Shown here: piece after piece, positions 26,461 through 35,725 of the stretch | Layout: every line of letters begins with the position of its first letter | Position numbering within the stretch: position 1 is the stretch's first letter | DNA from: HGM04593 sp045631905 | GTDB taxonomy: Bacteria > Bacteroidota > Bacteroidia > Bacteroidales > Bacteroidaceae | NCBI GenBank assembly: GCA_045631905.1 | Contig: JAZQVO010000029.1 | Location: 1 to 64,000 of the forward strand | Direction: 5' to 3' | DNA length: 64,000 bases | The notes under the pieces: generated by a model | Databases searched by the model: none | Seen by the model: the letters and a program-made list of their open reading frames with translations, nothing else | What the model was told of the DNA's origin: nothing | Position numbers and translations under genes: made by a program

Positions 26461-28518
26461 ATGGAAAAGACATTTAAAAGAACTTTGGTTACTTCGGCTC
26501 TGCCCTATGCAAACGGTCCTGTGCACATAGGACACCTTGCAGGTGTGTATGTTCCGGCCGATATTTATACACGTTACCTTCGTCTGAAAGGCGAGGAGGT
26601 GCTTTTTGTTGGTGGCTCCGACGAGCATGGTGTGCCTGTGACACAGCGTGCCCGCAAGGAGGGTATCACACCGCAAGATGTGGTTGACCGCTATCACAAA
26701 ATCATCAGCGAGAGCTTTAAGGAGTTTGGAATATCGTTCGATGTGTACAGCCGTACAACATCGGAGACTCATCACAAGTTTGCGTCCGACTTTTTCCGCA
26801 AGCTATACGATGATGGCAAGCTCGTAGAGCAGACAACCAAGCAGTTTTACGATGAAAAGACCGAAAAATTCCTTACCGACCGCGATGTAGTGGGTGAGTG
26901 CCCCTACTGCCACAAACAGGCCTACGGAAACCAATGTGAGGAGGGTTGCGGTCGTGCTCTTGAACCTACAGAGCTCATCAACCCCCGTTCAAAAGAGACA
27001 GGCGAGACACCTGTGTTGAAAGAGACAAAAAACTGGTATCTGCCCCTCAACGAGTATCAGCAGTGGTTGAAGGAGTGGATTTTGGAGAATCACAAAGAGT
27101 GGCGTCCCAATGTTTATGGTCAGTGTAAGAGCTGGCTCGACATGGATTTACAGCCTCGTGCCATGACTCGCGACCTCGACTGGGGTATACCTGTGCCCGT
27201 GGAGGGTGCCGACGGTAAGGTGCTCTATGTGTGGTTCGATGCTCCCATCGGCTATATTTCGAACACAAAGGAACTTTGCGATAAGGAGGCCGAAAAGTGG
27301 GGCTCTTGGGAAAAGTGGTGGCAGAGCGAGGATACTCGTCTTGTGCACTTTATCGGCAAGGATAATATTGTGTTCCACTGTATTATATTCCCTGTTATGA
27401 TGAAGGCTCACGGCAAGTATGTGATGCCCGACAACGTGCCCAGCAACGAGTTCCTTAACTTGGAGGACGACAAAATATCGACCTCTCGTAACTGGGCTGT
27501 GTGGCTCAATGAGTATCTTGTCGATTTCCCCGGCAAGCAAGATGTTCTTCGTTATGTGCTCACCGCAAATGCTCCCGAAACAAAGGATAATAATTTTACT
27601 TGGAAGGATTTTCAGGCTCGCAACAACAACGAGCTTGTGGCTGTATATGGTAACTTTGTGAACCGTGCTCTTGTGCTCACAAAGAAATATTTTGAAGGAA
27701 AGGTGCCCGCCGCCGGTACATTCAACGATTATGATAACTCGATAATTGCCGAGTTTGTGAATGTGAAGGAGCGTGTCGAAAGCCTCTTGAACCAATATAA
27801 GTTCCGCGAGGCACAGAAGGAGGCTATGGAGCTTGCACGCATAGGTAACCGTTACCTTGCCGAAACAGAGCCATGGAAACTTGCAAAAACCGACCTTTCG
27901 CGTGTTGCCACAATCCTTAACCTATCGTTGCAGTTGGTTGCCAACCTATCTATCGCTTTTGAGCCCTTCTTGCCTTTCAGCAGCGAGAAGTTGCGTGGCA
28001 TGTTGCAGTTGGCTTCGTTTGAGTGGTCGGCTCTCGGCAGCATAGAGCTTTTGCCAGAAGGTCATGAGCTTGGCGAGGTTGGTCTCTTGTTCGAAAAAAT
28101 AGAGGACGATGCCATACAGGCACAACTCGACAAGTTGCAGGCTGCAAAGAAGGCCAACGAGGAGGCTTCGTACAGAGCCAACCCCATACGTCCCGAAATT
28201 GCTTTCGAGGATTTTCAAAAGGTTGATATTCGTGTGGGCACCGTGCTCGAATGTACAAAAGTGCCTAAGGCCGACAAATTATTACAGTTTAAGATAGACG
28301 ACGGCTTGGAGACACGTACCATACTGTCGGGTATTGCAAAGCAGTTTAACCCCGAGGAGCTTGTAGGTAAGCAGGTTTGTTTCATAGCTAACCTTGCTCC
28401 GCGCACTTTGCGTGGCATAGTAAGTGAGGGCATGATTCTAAGTGCCGAGGATAACGAGGGTAAGCTCTCTTTGCTCACTGTTTCTCCCACAGCAAAACCC
28501 GGTAGCGAGGTTAAGTGA
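26461..28518 (+). CDS. metG: Methionyl-tRNA synthetase with C-terminal tRNA-binding domain
   Basis: Class I synthetase of 685 residues from the ATG at 26461; a longer frame from an upstream TTG would only add a lysine-rich, non-family tail. The HIGH motif is ALPYANGPVHIGHLAG. The zinc knuckle CPYCHKQAYGNQCEEGCG has the four-cysteine pattern. The KMSKS loop is present as KISTSR after FLNLEDD. The last about 105 residues (from FEDFQKVDIRVGTVLEC) are the EMAP/Trbp111-like tRNA-binding and dimerisation domain. Its stop overlaps the flippase start (TGATG), so the glycan genes downstream may be read through from metG. Confidence 0.98.
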   Translation: MEKTFKRTLVTSALPYANGPVHIGHLAGVYVPADIYTRYLRLKGEEVLFVGGSDEHGVPVTQRARKEGITPQDVVDRYHKIISESFKEFGISFDVYSRTTSETHHKFASDFFRKLYDDGKLVEQTTKQFYDEKTEKFLTDRDVVGECPYCHKQAYGNQCEEGCGRALEPTELINPRSKETGETPVLKETKNWYLPLNEYQQWLKEWILENHKEWRPNVYGQCKSWLDMDLQPRAMTRDLDWGIPVPVEGADGKVLYVWFDAPIGYISNTKELCDKEAEKWGSWEKWWQSEDTRLVHFIGKDNIVFHCIIFPVMMKAHGKYVMPDNVPSNEFLNLEDDKISTSRNWAVWLNEYLVDFPGKQDVLRYVLTANAPETKDNNFTWKDFQARNNNELVAVYGNFVNRALVLTKKYFEGKVPAAGTFNDYDNSIIAEFVNVKERVESLLNQYKFREAQKEAMELARIGNRYLAETEPWKLAKTDLSRVATILNLSLQLVANLSIAFEPFLPFSSEKLRGMLQLASFEWSALGSIELLPEGHELGEVGLLFEKIEDDAIQAQLDKLQAAKKANEEASYRANPIRPEIAFEDFQKVDIRVGTVLECTKVPKADKLLQFKIDDGLETRTILSGIAKQFNPEELVGKQVCFIANLAPRTLRGIVSEGMILSAEDNEGKLSLLTVSPTAKPGSEVK

Positions 28519-29978
28519 TGAGCAGTAAAGCCACAGATACACTAAAACATGCCGTCGCAAAGAGTTTTCTTTGGGGCGGCATGAGTAATGCTGTGTGCCA
28601 GTTGCTCAGTGTGATATTCGGTGTCTATTTGGCACGCATACTCGGCCCCGACGATTATGGTCCCATAGGTATGCTTGCTATTTTCAACGCGATAGCAAAT
28701 TCATTGCAGGACAGCGGTTTTGTGGCGGCGATAGCCAACCGTAAAGAGGTGAAACACGACGATTATAACGCTGTTTTTTGGTTCAGCGTCATAACATCGG
28801 TCATAATATATGGCTGTATGTATGTATGTTCACCTTTGGTTGCCGACTTTTTCAATCAGCCTGTGCTCTTGTGGCTTGCAAGGTTTAATTTTCTTGCCTT
28901 CGTGCTCAACGGTTTCGGTGTGGCTTTTTCGGCCTACCTCTTCAGGGAGTTGAAGGTGAAAGAGCGTTCTATTGCGTCGATACTTGCCCTTTTGGTGTCG
29001 GGCGTGGTGGGAATAGTGTTGGCAGCCAACGGTTACTCTTATTGGGGTATCTCCTCGCAGACAATAACCTATGTGCTTGTGCGTCTGTTGGTTTGTTGGT
29101 ATTACACACCGTGGAGGCCGAGCCTTACAATACGTTTCTACCCCCTGCGCTATCTTTTTGCATTTAGTTATAAGTTACTTATAACAAATATCTTTCAGAA
29201 AATTAACTGGAACGTTTTTTCGTTTATCCTTGGAAAGTTTTACACCCGTACCGACGTGGGCAACTACTCAAAGGCTGCCGATTGGTTCCGCATGGGTAGC
29301 GACATGGTGAATGTGGTGGTAAACACCATAGCACAGCCTGTGCTTGCGCGTGTGGTCGATGATAATGAGCGACAGTTGCGTGTCTTTCGCAGAATGATGC
29401 GTTTCACGGCTTTTGTGTCGTTCCCGTTGTTACTTGGCTTGTCTCTTGTGTCGCACGAACTTATTGTGGTGGTGCTCACCGACAAGTGGACAGAGAGCGC
29501 AAGCATGTTGCAGATTCTTTGTCTGTGGGGTGCTTTCATGCCCATTCAATCGATGTTTACCAACCTTTTGATAAGTTGCGGTCGCACAAATACTTTTATG
29601 TGGTGCACTATTGTTCAAGGTTTTTTGGTACTGCTCATGCTTTTCGCCATGCGTTCGCTTGGTATAAAACCTATGCTTGTGGCTTATTGTGTTTTTAATA
29701 TAGCATGGCTCTTTTTGTGGTGTGTGCTTGTGCGTCGTGATATCGAGCTCACTATAAGAATGTTTGTTTCCGATATTGTTCCATATATGTGCACGGCTCT
29801 TGTTGCCATCTTTGTCACATGGTATGTTACACGGGGCATGGAGAACTTGGTGCTTATGCTTGTGTCGCGTGTTGCGATGGCGGCATCTATTTATGTTTTA
29901 ATATCGTTCCTGTGTGGGTTCGAGGAGTTGCGCGAGGGTGTTGAGTTCATCGTTCATCGCAAAAACAAAAAAGAATAA
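28518..29978 (+). CDS. Polysaccharide flippase (Wzx/PST-type, MATE-like)
   Basis: Inner-membrane oligosaccharide exporter of 486 residues with about 12-14 hydrophobic helices. The N-terminal region AKSFLWGGMSNAVCQLLS and the segment VYLARILGPDDYGPIGML are typical of the polysaccharide biosynthesis family (PF01943/PF13440) that flips lipid-linked sugar units. I start at ATG 28518, which overlaps the metG stop; a GTG one codon earlier is possible. It heads a group with GT4, YfhO-like and GT2 genes on the same strand, with small gaps, so a short surface glycan or O-unit assembly role is likely. The exact substrate is unknown. Confidence 0.9.
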   Translation: MSSKATDTLKHAVAKSFLWGGMSNAVCQLLSVIFGVYLARILGPDDYGPIGMLAIFNAIANSLQDSGFVAAIANRKEVKHDDYNAVFWFSVITSVIIYGCMYVCSPLVADFFNQPVLLWLARFNFLAFVLNGFGVAFSAYLFRELKVKERSIASILALLVSGVVGIVLAANGYSYWGISSQTITYVLVRLLVCWYYTPWRPSLTIRFYPLRYLFAFSYKLLITNIFQKINWNVFSFILGKFYTRTDVGNYSKAADWFRMGSDMVNVVVNTIAQPVLARVVDDNERQLRVFRRMMRFTAFVSFPLLLGLSLVSHELIVVVLTDKWTESASMLQILCLWGAFMPIQSMFTNLLISCGRTNTFMWCTIVQGFLVLLMLFAMRSLGIKPMLVAYCVFNIAWLFLWCVLVRRDIELTIRMFVSDIVPYMCTALVAIFVTWYVTRGMENLVLMLVSRVAMAASIYVLISFLCGFEELREGVEFIVHRKNKKE

Positions 29979-29980
29979 TT

Positions 29981-31069
29981 ATGAAAAAGATTTTGTACGA
30001 TAACCAGATGTTTACGTTTCAGAGGTTTGGTGGCGTAACTCGTTACTTTGCCGACCTTATGTACAACCTGCCGTCGTCGGAATTTATCTCGGAGATTCCC
30101 ATGCGTTATTGCGAGAATCACTATGTTACCGAGACTTATGGTCACAAGTATGAAACGGTGAGGTTTCCCCGGTCGTATAGGTGGCGTCGCAGAGTATATC
30201 AGGTAGTGAACCGCTTCTATGCGTGGAGAGCTCTCAAAAAGGGCGATTATGATATTTTTCACCCCACATATTTCAGCCCCTACTTTCTTGGTGCTTTGAG
30301 AGACAAGAACAAGCCTTTTGTGCTCACTGTGCATGATATGGTTTTTGAGCGTTATCCGCAAGATGTGCTCATATACGACCGTACTATACCGCATAAAAAA
30401 CGTCTTGTGGTCGAGGCTGACCACATTATAGCTGTGAGCGAAAACACAAAACGCGATATTGTGGAGCTTCTGGGTACCGACCCTTCTAAAATAACAGTTG
30501 TACATCACGGCTATCGTCAGGTGAGCGAGGTTGCACCCCGCCTGTTCGACCGCTATATTCTTTTTGTGGGCGAGCGCAAGGGGTATAAGAACTTTTTCCC
30601 CTGGTTGTCGGCTATACGTCCTTTGTTGATGAAGGATATAACTCTGCGCATCGTTTGTACGGGGCAACCGTTTACTCCTGCCGAAAAAGAGTTTCTTGCA
30701 AAATGGAATATTGCCGACAGGCTTGTACATATTTCGGCTAACGATGCCCAGATGGCATCGCTCTATCGCCATGCTCTCTGTTTTGTGTTTCCCTCGCACT
30801 ACGAGGGCTTCGGGATACCTATTTTGGAGGCTTTCCATAATGGTTGTCCTGTCTGTTTGAGCAACGCGAGTTGTTTCCCTGAGGTTGCAGGCGAGGCTGG
30901 TATCTTTTTTAATCCGCACGATGCACAGTCGATGTCCGATGCGTTGCAGGAGATTATATCTTCGCAAGCTCTTCGCGATGAACTTCGCATCAAAGGTCTC
31001 GAACGTGCCAAGGAGTTTACCCTTGAACGCATGGTGCAGAATACTTGTGATGTGTACCGCAAATTGTAA
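29981..31069 (+). CDS. Glycosyltransferase family 4-like
   Basis: Cytoplasmic retaining glycosyltransferase of 362 residues with a GT-B fold. The N-terminal domain has a glycine-rich acceptor loop (FQRFGGVTRYFADL) and FVLTVHDMVFERYP. The C-terminal Glycos_transf_1 domain has ILFVGERKGYKN and the donor-binding E-x7-E block HYEGFGIPILEAF. It starts 3 bp after the flippase stop, so it belongs to the same transcript. Members of this subfamily add mannose or related sugars, but sugar specificity cannot be read here. Confidence 0.92.
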   Translation: MKKILYDNQMFTFQRFGGVTRYFADLMYNLPSSEFISEIPMRYCENHYVTETYGHKYETVRFPRSYRWRRRVYQVVNRFYAWRALKKGDYDIFHPTYFSPYFLGALRDKNKPFVLTVHDMVFERYPQDVLIYDRTIPHKKRLVVEADHIIAVSENTKRDIVELLGTDPSKITVVHHGYRQVSEVAPRLFDRYILFVGERKGYKNFFPWLSAIRPLLMKDITLRIVCTGQPFTPAEKEFLAKWNIADRLVHISANDAQMASLYRHALCFVFPSHYEGFGIPILEAFHNGCPVCLSNASCFPEVAGEAGIFFNPHDAQSMSDALQEIISSQALRDELRIKGLERAKEFTLERMVQNTCDVYRKL

Positions 31070-31076
31070 ATAAACA

Positions 31077-31087
31077 GGGTTGTACCC
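31077..31087. repeat. GGGTTGTACCC mini-hairpin
   Basis: GGGTTGTACCC in the 32-bp spacer between the GT4 and YfhO-like genes, followed by GAATTTTATATTTT. The same undecamer sits in the terminator-like hairpin at 6315-6325. Confidence 0.3.
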
Positions 31088-31101
31088 GAATTTTATATTT
31101 T

Positions 31102-33567
31102 ATGATAAAGTGTTTTTTGAAAAAGAGTTATCCCCACATTTTGGCGGTGTTGGCTTTCTTTGTGCTGACAGCCGTATATTTTGCCCCCACCTTCGAGGGT
31201 AAGGATCTTGTGCAGGACGATGCTGTGAACTCCCGTGGTTGGGGCGAGGATCTTCGTAAGTATCACGAGGAGACAGGCGAGTATGCTCACTGGTCGAACG
31301 CTATGTTTGGTGGTATGCCTGCCAACTACACTTATATGCCTCAGTCGGTGAATATTTTTCGTGGCATAGGGCGTTTCCTCACCCTCACATGGCTTGGCTG
31401 GACAGGAAGACACAACGGTTATATTTTTCTTTCGTTTGTCTGCTTCTATATTTTTCTCTTGTCGATAGGGTGTCGTTCGTGGCTCAGCTTCATAGGTGCG
31501 GTGGCCTACACGTTGTGTTCCTATAACTTTATAATAATAAATGCCGGGCACATGAACAAGGCGCTGGTGATGGCTACCATGGCTCCTATAATTGGTGGTG
31601 TTATAATGTGTTACAGGGGTAAACTGCTGTGTGGAAGCCTTGTGACACTGCTCTTTGCCGGCCTTAATGTTTATTGGAATCATCAGCAAATAAGTTATTA
31701 TCTGTTGCTCACTTTGATTATTTTGGCGGTGGTGTATCTTGTGTATGCTGTGCGCGAGGGTGCGTGGCGTAGTTACCTTAAATCGACAGGTGTGCTTGCT
31801 GTGGTTGCTCTTCTGGCGGTGTTGCCTTCGGTAGGTCAGCTGTGGCCCACAATCGATTACACCAAGGAGAGTATGCGTGGCGGTTCGGTGTTACAGCAGG
31901 GTGGGGCGGAAAATTCTTCGTCGGGCCTCGACATCGATTATGCTTTTGCATGGAGCTATGGCATAGATGAGAGCCTCACGCTCTTGGTGCCTAATATTTA
32001 TGGTGCAAGTTCGCACTATAATCTTGGTACCGACTCCGAGACATATGCTCTGCTTAAACGTGCTTATGGCACGGTGGGTGCAAAGCAGAATATTAAGCAC
32101 ATGCCTGCCTATTGGGGTGCGCAACCTTTTACATCGGGACCTGTGTATGTGGGTGCTATTGTTTGTTTCCTTTTTGTGCTTGGTCTTGCGGTGGTTAAAG
32201 GGCGCGAAAAGTGGTGGCTCTTGGGTGCCACCATATTGTCGCTCGTGCTTGCATGGGGTAAATATTTGCCGAGTGTGAATAATTTTCTTTTCGAGTATTT
32301 GCCGTTGTACAACAAGTTCAGAGCACCTTCGATGGCTCTTGTGATTGCTTCGCTGACTATGGTTACTCTTGCTGTCCTTGCGGTAAAAGAGTTTGTCGAT
32401 AAAAAGGATAAAATTATAGAATATAAAAAGGAGCTTTCAAAGGCTCTATATGTTGCTTTTGCGGTGACAGGGGGGCTCACTCTTGTGCTTGCTCTCTTTG
32501 GTGGGGTGATGTTCGATTTTGCTTCGCCTTCCGATGCTATGTATCCGCAGTTGCTTGTCGATGCTTTGCGTGCCGACCGTGAGAGTATGCTTGTTGCCGA
32601 TGCTTGGCGTTCTTTTGGTTTCATAGTAGCCACATTTGTGTTGCTTGTGCTCTTTTTGAACACATCGTTGCGTCGTCGTTATCTCATGGCGGGGCTTGCT
32701 GTGCTTGTGATTATTGACCTGTGGGTTGTGGATATGAGGTTTTTGTCGTGGGATACTTTTGTTCCTCAAAAAGAGGTTGCAACAATACCTGCAACACAGG
32801 TCGACAGGCTTATCTTGCGCGATACTCACCCCGACTATCGTGTGCTGAACACAACAACAAGTACTTTTAACGATTCGCGCACATCGTACTTCCATAAATC
32901 GGTGGGTGGTTACAGCCCTGCCAAATTACGTCGTTATCAGGATATTATCGACCGTTATTTTGCCGGCGGAATAAACATGAACATAATAAACATGCTTAAT
33001 GTGCGCTATGTGATTGTGCCCGACGAGGAGGGGGGAACGGCTGTGCAGAAAAATCCCGAGGCCTTTGGTAACTGTTGGTTTGTCGATGATATAGTGTGGG
33101 CCGAAACACCTGATGAGGAGATTGTGGCGATAGGTGATGCCGACCTGCTTTCAACAGCTTTCATCGAGAAGAGCTGGCAGGATAAATTTGTCGATAGCAA
33201 GGCCTACTGCAACCCTGTCGATTCTACTGCATTTATCATGCTCGACGAGTATAAAAACCCGGGCCACATAACATACAAGAGCTACTCGCCTACACCACAG
33301 CTTGCTCTCTTCTCGGAGGTTTACTACAAGACTTGGAAGGCTTATATAGATGGCGAGGAGGTGCCTTTGTTGCGTGCCGATTATCTGTTGCGTGCTCTGC
33401 CGGTGCCTGCCGGAGAACATGATATAGAGCTTCGCTGTGTCGATGAGGTTATTCTAAAGTCGGCCGGAATCTCTATGGTTTCGTCGTGGTTGGTTGGTGC
33501 GGTGCTTCTTTTGCTTGCCGGGATAATTATTTATAAAAGGACTAAAAAGGGGAAAAAATGTCTTTGA
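31102..33567 (+). CDS. YfhO family membrane protein (GT-C-like)
   Basis: An 821-residue polytopic protein with about 12-14 hydrophobic helices and a soluble segment from about 560 to 790 before a last helix (about 795-815). The N-terminal loop after the first helix, FAPTFEGKDLVQDDAVNSRGW, and MFGGMPANYTYMPQ are characteristic of YfhO-type proteins in Bacteroidota. Known members in Gram-positive bacteria take part in glycosylation of surface polymers using a lipid-linked sugar, which fits its place between two glycosyltransferases. Its own substrate is unknown. The GT2 start overlaps its end by 10 bp. Confidence 0.85.
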   Translation: MIKCFLKKSYPHILAVLAFFVLTAVYFAPTFEGKDLVQDDAVNSRGWGEDLRKYHEETGEYAHWSNAMFGGMPANYTYMPQSVNIFRGIGRFLTLTWLGWTGRHNGYIFLSFVCFYIFLLSIGCRSWLSFIGAVAYTLCSYNFIIINAGHMNKALVMATMAPIIGGVIMCYRGKLLCGSLVTLLFAGLNVYWNHQQISYYLLLTLIILAVVYLVYAVREGAWRSYLKSTGVLAVVALLAVLPSVGQLWPTIDYTKESMRGGSVLQQGGAENSSSGLDIDYAFAWSYGIDESLTLLVPNIYGASSHYNLGTDSETYALLKRAYGTVGAKQNIKHMPAYWGAQPFTSGPVYVGAIVCFLFVLGLAVVKGREKWWLLGATILSLVLAWGKYLPSVNNFLFEYLPLYNKFRAPSMALVIASLTMVTLAVLAVKEFVDKKDKIIEYKKELSKALYVAFAVTGGLTLVLALFGGVMFDFASPSDAMYPQLLVDALRADRESMLVADAWRSFGFIVATFVLLVLFLNTSLRRRYLMAGLAVLVIIDLWVVDMRFLSWDTFVPQKEVATIPATQVDRLILRDTHPDYRVLNTTTSTFNDSRTSYFHKSVGGYSPAKLRRYQDIIDRYFAGGINMNIINMLNVRYVIVPDEEGGTAVQKNPEAFGNCWFVDDIVWAETPDEEIVAIGDADLLSTAFIEKSWQDKFVDSKAYCNPVDSTAFIMLDEYKNPGHITYKSYSPTPQLALFSEVYYKTWKAYIDGEEVPLLRADYLLRALPVPAGEHDIELRCVDEVILKSAGISMVSSWLVGAVLLLLAGIIIYKRTKKGKKCL

Positions 33568-34301
33568 AACCACGCTTTTCCATAATAACAATTACTTTTA
33601 ATGCCTCTGCTGTTATTGAGCCTACGTTGCAGAGCGTGGCGGTGCAGACATATAAGAATTATGAGTATCTGCTCATAGATGGTGCTTCGACCGACGACAC
33701 GGTGGCAAAGGCTGTTGCTCAGGGCATAAGCTTTTCGCACATCGTGAGCGAGCCCGATAAGGGGCTTTACGATGCCATGAACAAGGGTATTGCTCTTGCG
33801 ACAGGTGATTATCTCTGTTTCCTGAATGCCGGTGATGCTCTCTATGCACCCGATACTCTTGAACGCATGGTGAGTGCTCTGGAGGGGCTGAACGAGTTGC
33901 CCGAGGTGCTTTATGGCGAAACAGCCGAGGTAGATGAGGCGAGGTGTTTTGTGCGTATGCGCCGTTTAAAGGCTCCCGAGGTGCTCACATGGAAGAGTTT
34001 CAAGCAGGGTATGTTGGTGTGTCATCAGGCGTTTTTTGTGCGTCGCGACAAGGCGTTGCCCTACGACCTTAAATATCGCTTTTCGGCCGATGTCGATTGG
34101 TGTATAAGGGTTATGAAAAGTTCGAAAAAGCTTTTAAATACCAATATCATTATAGTGAATTATTTGCAGAACGGATTATCTTTGCAGAATCATCGTGCAT
34201 CGCTGTTGGAGCGTTTCAACATCATGTGCAAGCATTATGGGGTAATCTCCACGGTGTTTAACCACTTGTGGTTTGTTGTGCGTGCCATAATTAAAAGATA
34301 A
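33558..34301 (+). CDS. Glycosyltransferase family 2
   Basis: Inverting GT-A glycosyltransferase of 247 residues. The fold begins FSIITITFNASAVIEPTLQSV, followed by YLLIDGASTDDT (first nucleotide-sugar aspartates) and SEPDKGLYDAMNKGIALATGDYLCFLNAGD, which contains the DxD-equivalent NAGD. It has no membrane helix, so it works on the cytoplasmic face. It overlaps the YfhO-like gene by 10 bp and is probably translationally coupled. This GT2 subtype (WcaA/colanic acid-like) is common in capsule and O-antigen sets. Confidence 0.92.
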   Translation: MSLKPRFSIITITFNASAVIEPTLQSVAVQTYKNYEYLLIDGASTDDTVAKAVAQGISFSHIVSEPDKGLYDAMNKGIALATGDYLCFLNAGDALYAPDTLERMVSALEGLNELPEVLYGETAEVDEARCFVRMRRLKAPEVLTWKSFKQGMLVCHQAFFVRRDKALPYDLKYRFSADVDWCIRVMKSSKKLLNTNIIIVNYLQNGLSLQNHRASLLERFNIMCKHYGVISTVFNHLWFVVRAIIKR

Positions 34302-34323
34302 AAACCAATAAAAACTTATAACT

Positions 34324-35715
34324 ATGTTTTCGAAAGAGACTTATATCAAGCGTCGCGCAGAGTTGAAAAAGAGTGTAGGTAACGGTCTTTTGCTCTTTCT
34401 TGGTAATACCGAGGTGGGCATGAACTATGCCGACAACGCCTATCATTTTCGTCAGGATTCTACGTTCCTCTACTATTTTGCATCGGACTATTCGGGTCTT
34501 GCCGCTATAATAGATATTGACGAGGATAAGGAGATTATCTTTGGCGACGAACTTACTATCGACGATATTGTGTGGACAGGTGTACAGCCTACCATAAAAG
34601 AGAAGAGTGAGCGTGTGGGAATTTCTCTCACTATGCCCATGGCGAGCCTTGCAACATATTTGAAAGGTGCTATGCAGAAGGGGCAAAAGATTCACTTCCT
34701 TCCCCCTTATCGTGGTGAGCACAAAGTGTGGTTGCAGGAGCTACTCGGTATAAACCCTTGGGAGCAACAAGCAGGTGTTTCCATGGATTTTGTAAAGGCT
34801 GTGATTGCACAGCGTAACTGCAAGAGTGACGAGGAGATTGCACAGATAGAGGAGGCTGTTAATGTGTCGGTCGATATGCATTGTGCCGCTATGCGTGCTG
34901 TGCGTCCCGGCACGACCGAGGCTGAGATTGTGTCGGTGGTGCAGGCCGAGGCTGCAAAGCATAATTTTGGCCTTTCGTTCCCCATTATTGCAACAGTGAA
35001 CGGCCAGACACTGCATAACCATGCTTATGGAACAGAGCCTTTGAGAGAGGGGCAGATGTTCTTGCTCGACTCTGGTTGCGAGAATGCCATGCATTATGCA
35101 GGCGATCTCACAACAACTATGCCTGTGGGCAAGCAGTTTACCGAGCAACAGCGCACAGTGTGCAACATTTTGCGCCGTGCACATCTTGTGGCAGTGAACG
35201 CGCTGAAGCCGGGCGTGGAGTTTCGTGAGGTGCACAGAATGGTGCTTACAGAGATAGCGAAGGGTATGATAGACCTTGGGCTCATGAAGGGTGATGCCGC
35301 CGAAGCTGCCAACGCGGGTGCGGCTTGCATGTTCCTTCCTCATGGTCTTGGTCACATGATGGGGCTCGATGTTCACGATATGGAGAATTTTGGTGAGCTC
35401 TATGTAGGTTACGAGGAGGGGCGTTCAAAGAGCACTCTTTTCGGTTGGAAATCTTTGCGTCTGGCCAAGGCGTTGGAGCCGGGTAATGTGTTTACCGTTG
35501 AGCCCGGTATCTACTTTATACCCGACCTCATAGACAAGTGGCGTGCCGAAAAACAGTTTACCGACTTTATCTGTTACGATAAACTCGATGCTTGGCGTTC
35601 GTTCGGCGGTATACGTAACGAGGAGGATTACTATGTGTTCGACGGTGGTGCCCGTCGCCTTGGTAAGTACAAGCCTATGGCTCCCGAAGAGATTGAGGCT
35701 GAGCACAATAAATAA
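34324..35715 (+). CDS. pepP: Xaa-Pro aminopeptidase (aminopeptidase P family)
   Basis: Metallo-aminopeptidase that removes N-terminal residues preceding proline. It has 463 residues: an N-terminal creatinase-like domain (about 1-165) and a C-terminal pita-bread domain. Metal ligands are visible: FLLDSGCENAMHYAGDLTTTM (two aspartates), FLPHGLGHMMGLDVHD (histidine), VFTVEPGIYF (glutamate) and the final FGGIRNEEDYYV glutamate. No signal peptide, so it is cytoplasmic. It follows the GT2 gene by 22 bp and precedes a polytopic protein by 10 bp, so it may share a transcript with the glycan genes without sharing their function. Confidence 0.95.
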   Translation: MFSKETYIKRRAELKKSVGNGLLLFLGNTEVGMNYADNAYHFRQDSTFLYYFASDYSGLAAIIDIDEDKEIIFGDELTIDDIVWTGVQPTIKEKSERVGISLTMPMASLATYLKGAMQKGQKIHFLPPYRGEHKVWLQELLGINPWEQQAGVSMDFVKAVIAQRNCKSDEEIAQIEEAVNVSVDMHCAAMRAVRPGTTEAEIVSVVQAEAAKHNFGLSFPIIATVNGQTLHNHAYGTEPLREGQMFLLDSGCENAMHYAGDLTTTMPVGKQFTEQQRTVCNILRRAHLVAVNALKPGVEFREVHRMVLTEIAKGMIDLGLMKGDAAEAANAGAACMFLPHGLGHMMGLDVHDMENFGELYVGYEEGRSKSTLFGWKSLRLAKALEPGNVFTVEPGIYFIPDLIDKWRAEKQFTDFICYDKLDAWRSFGGIRNEEDYYVFDGGARRLGKYKPMAPEEIEAEHNK

Positions 35716-35725
35716 TTTTTATTAT

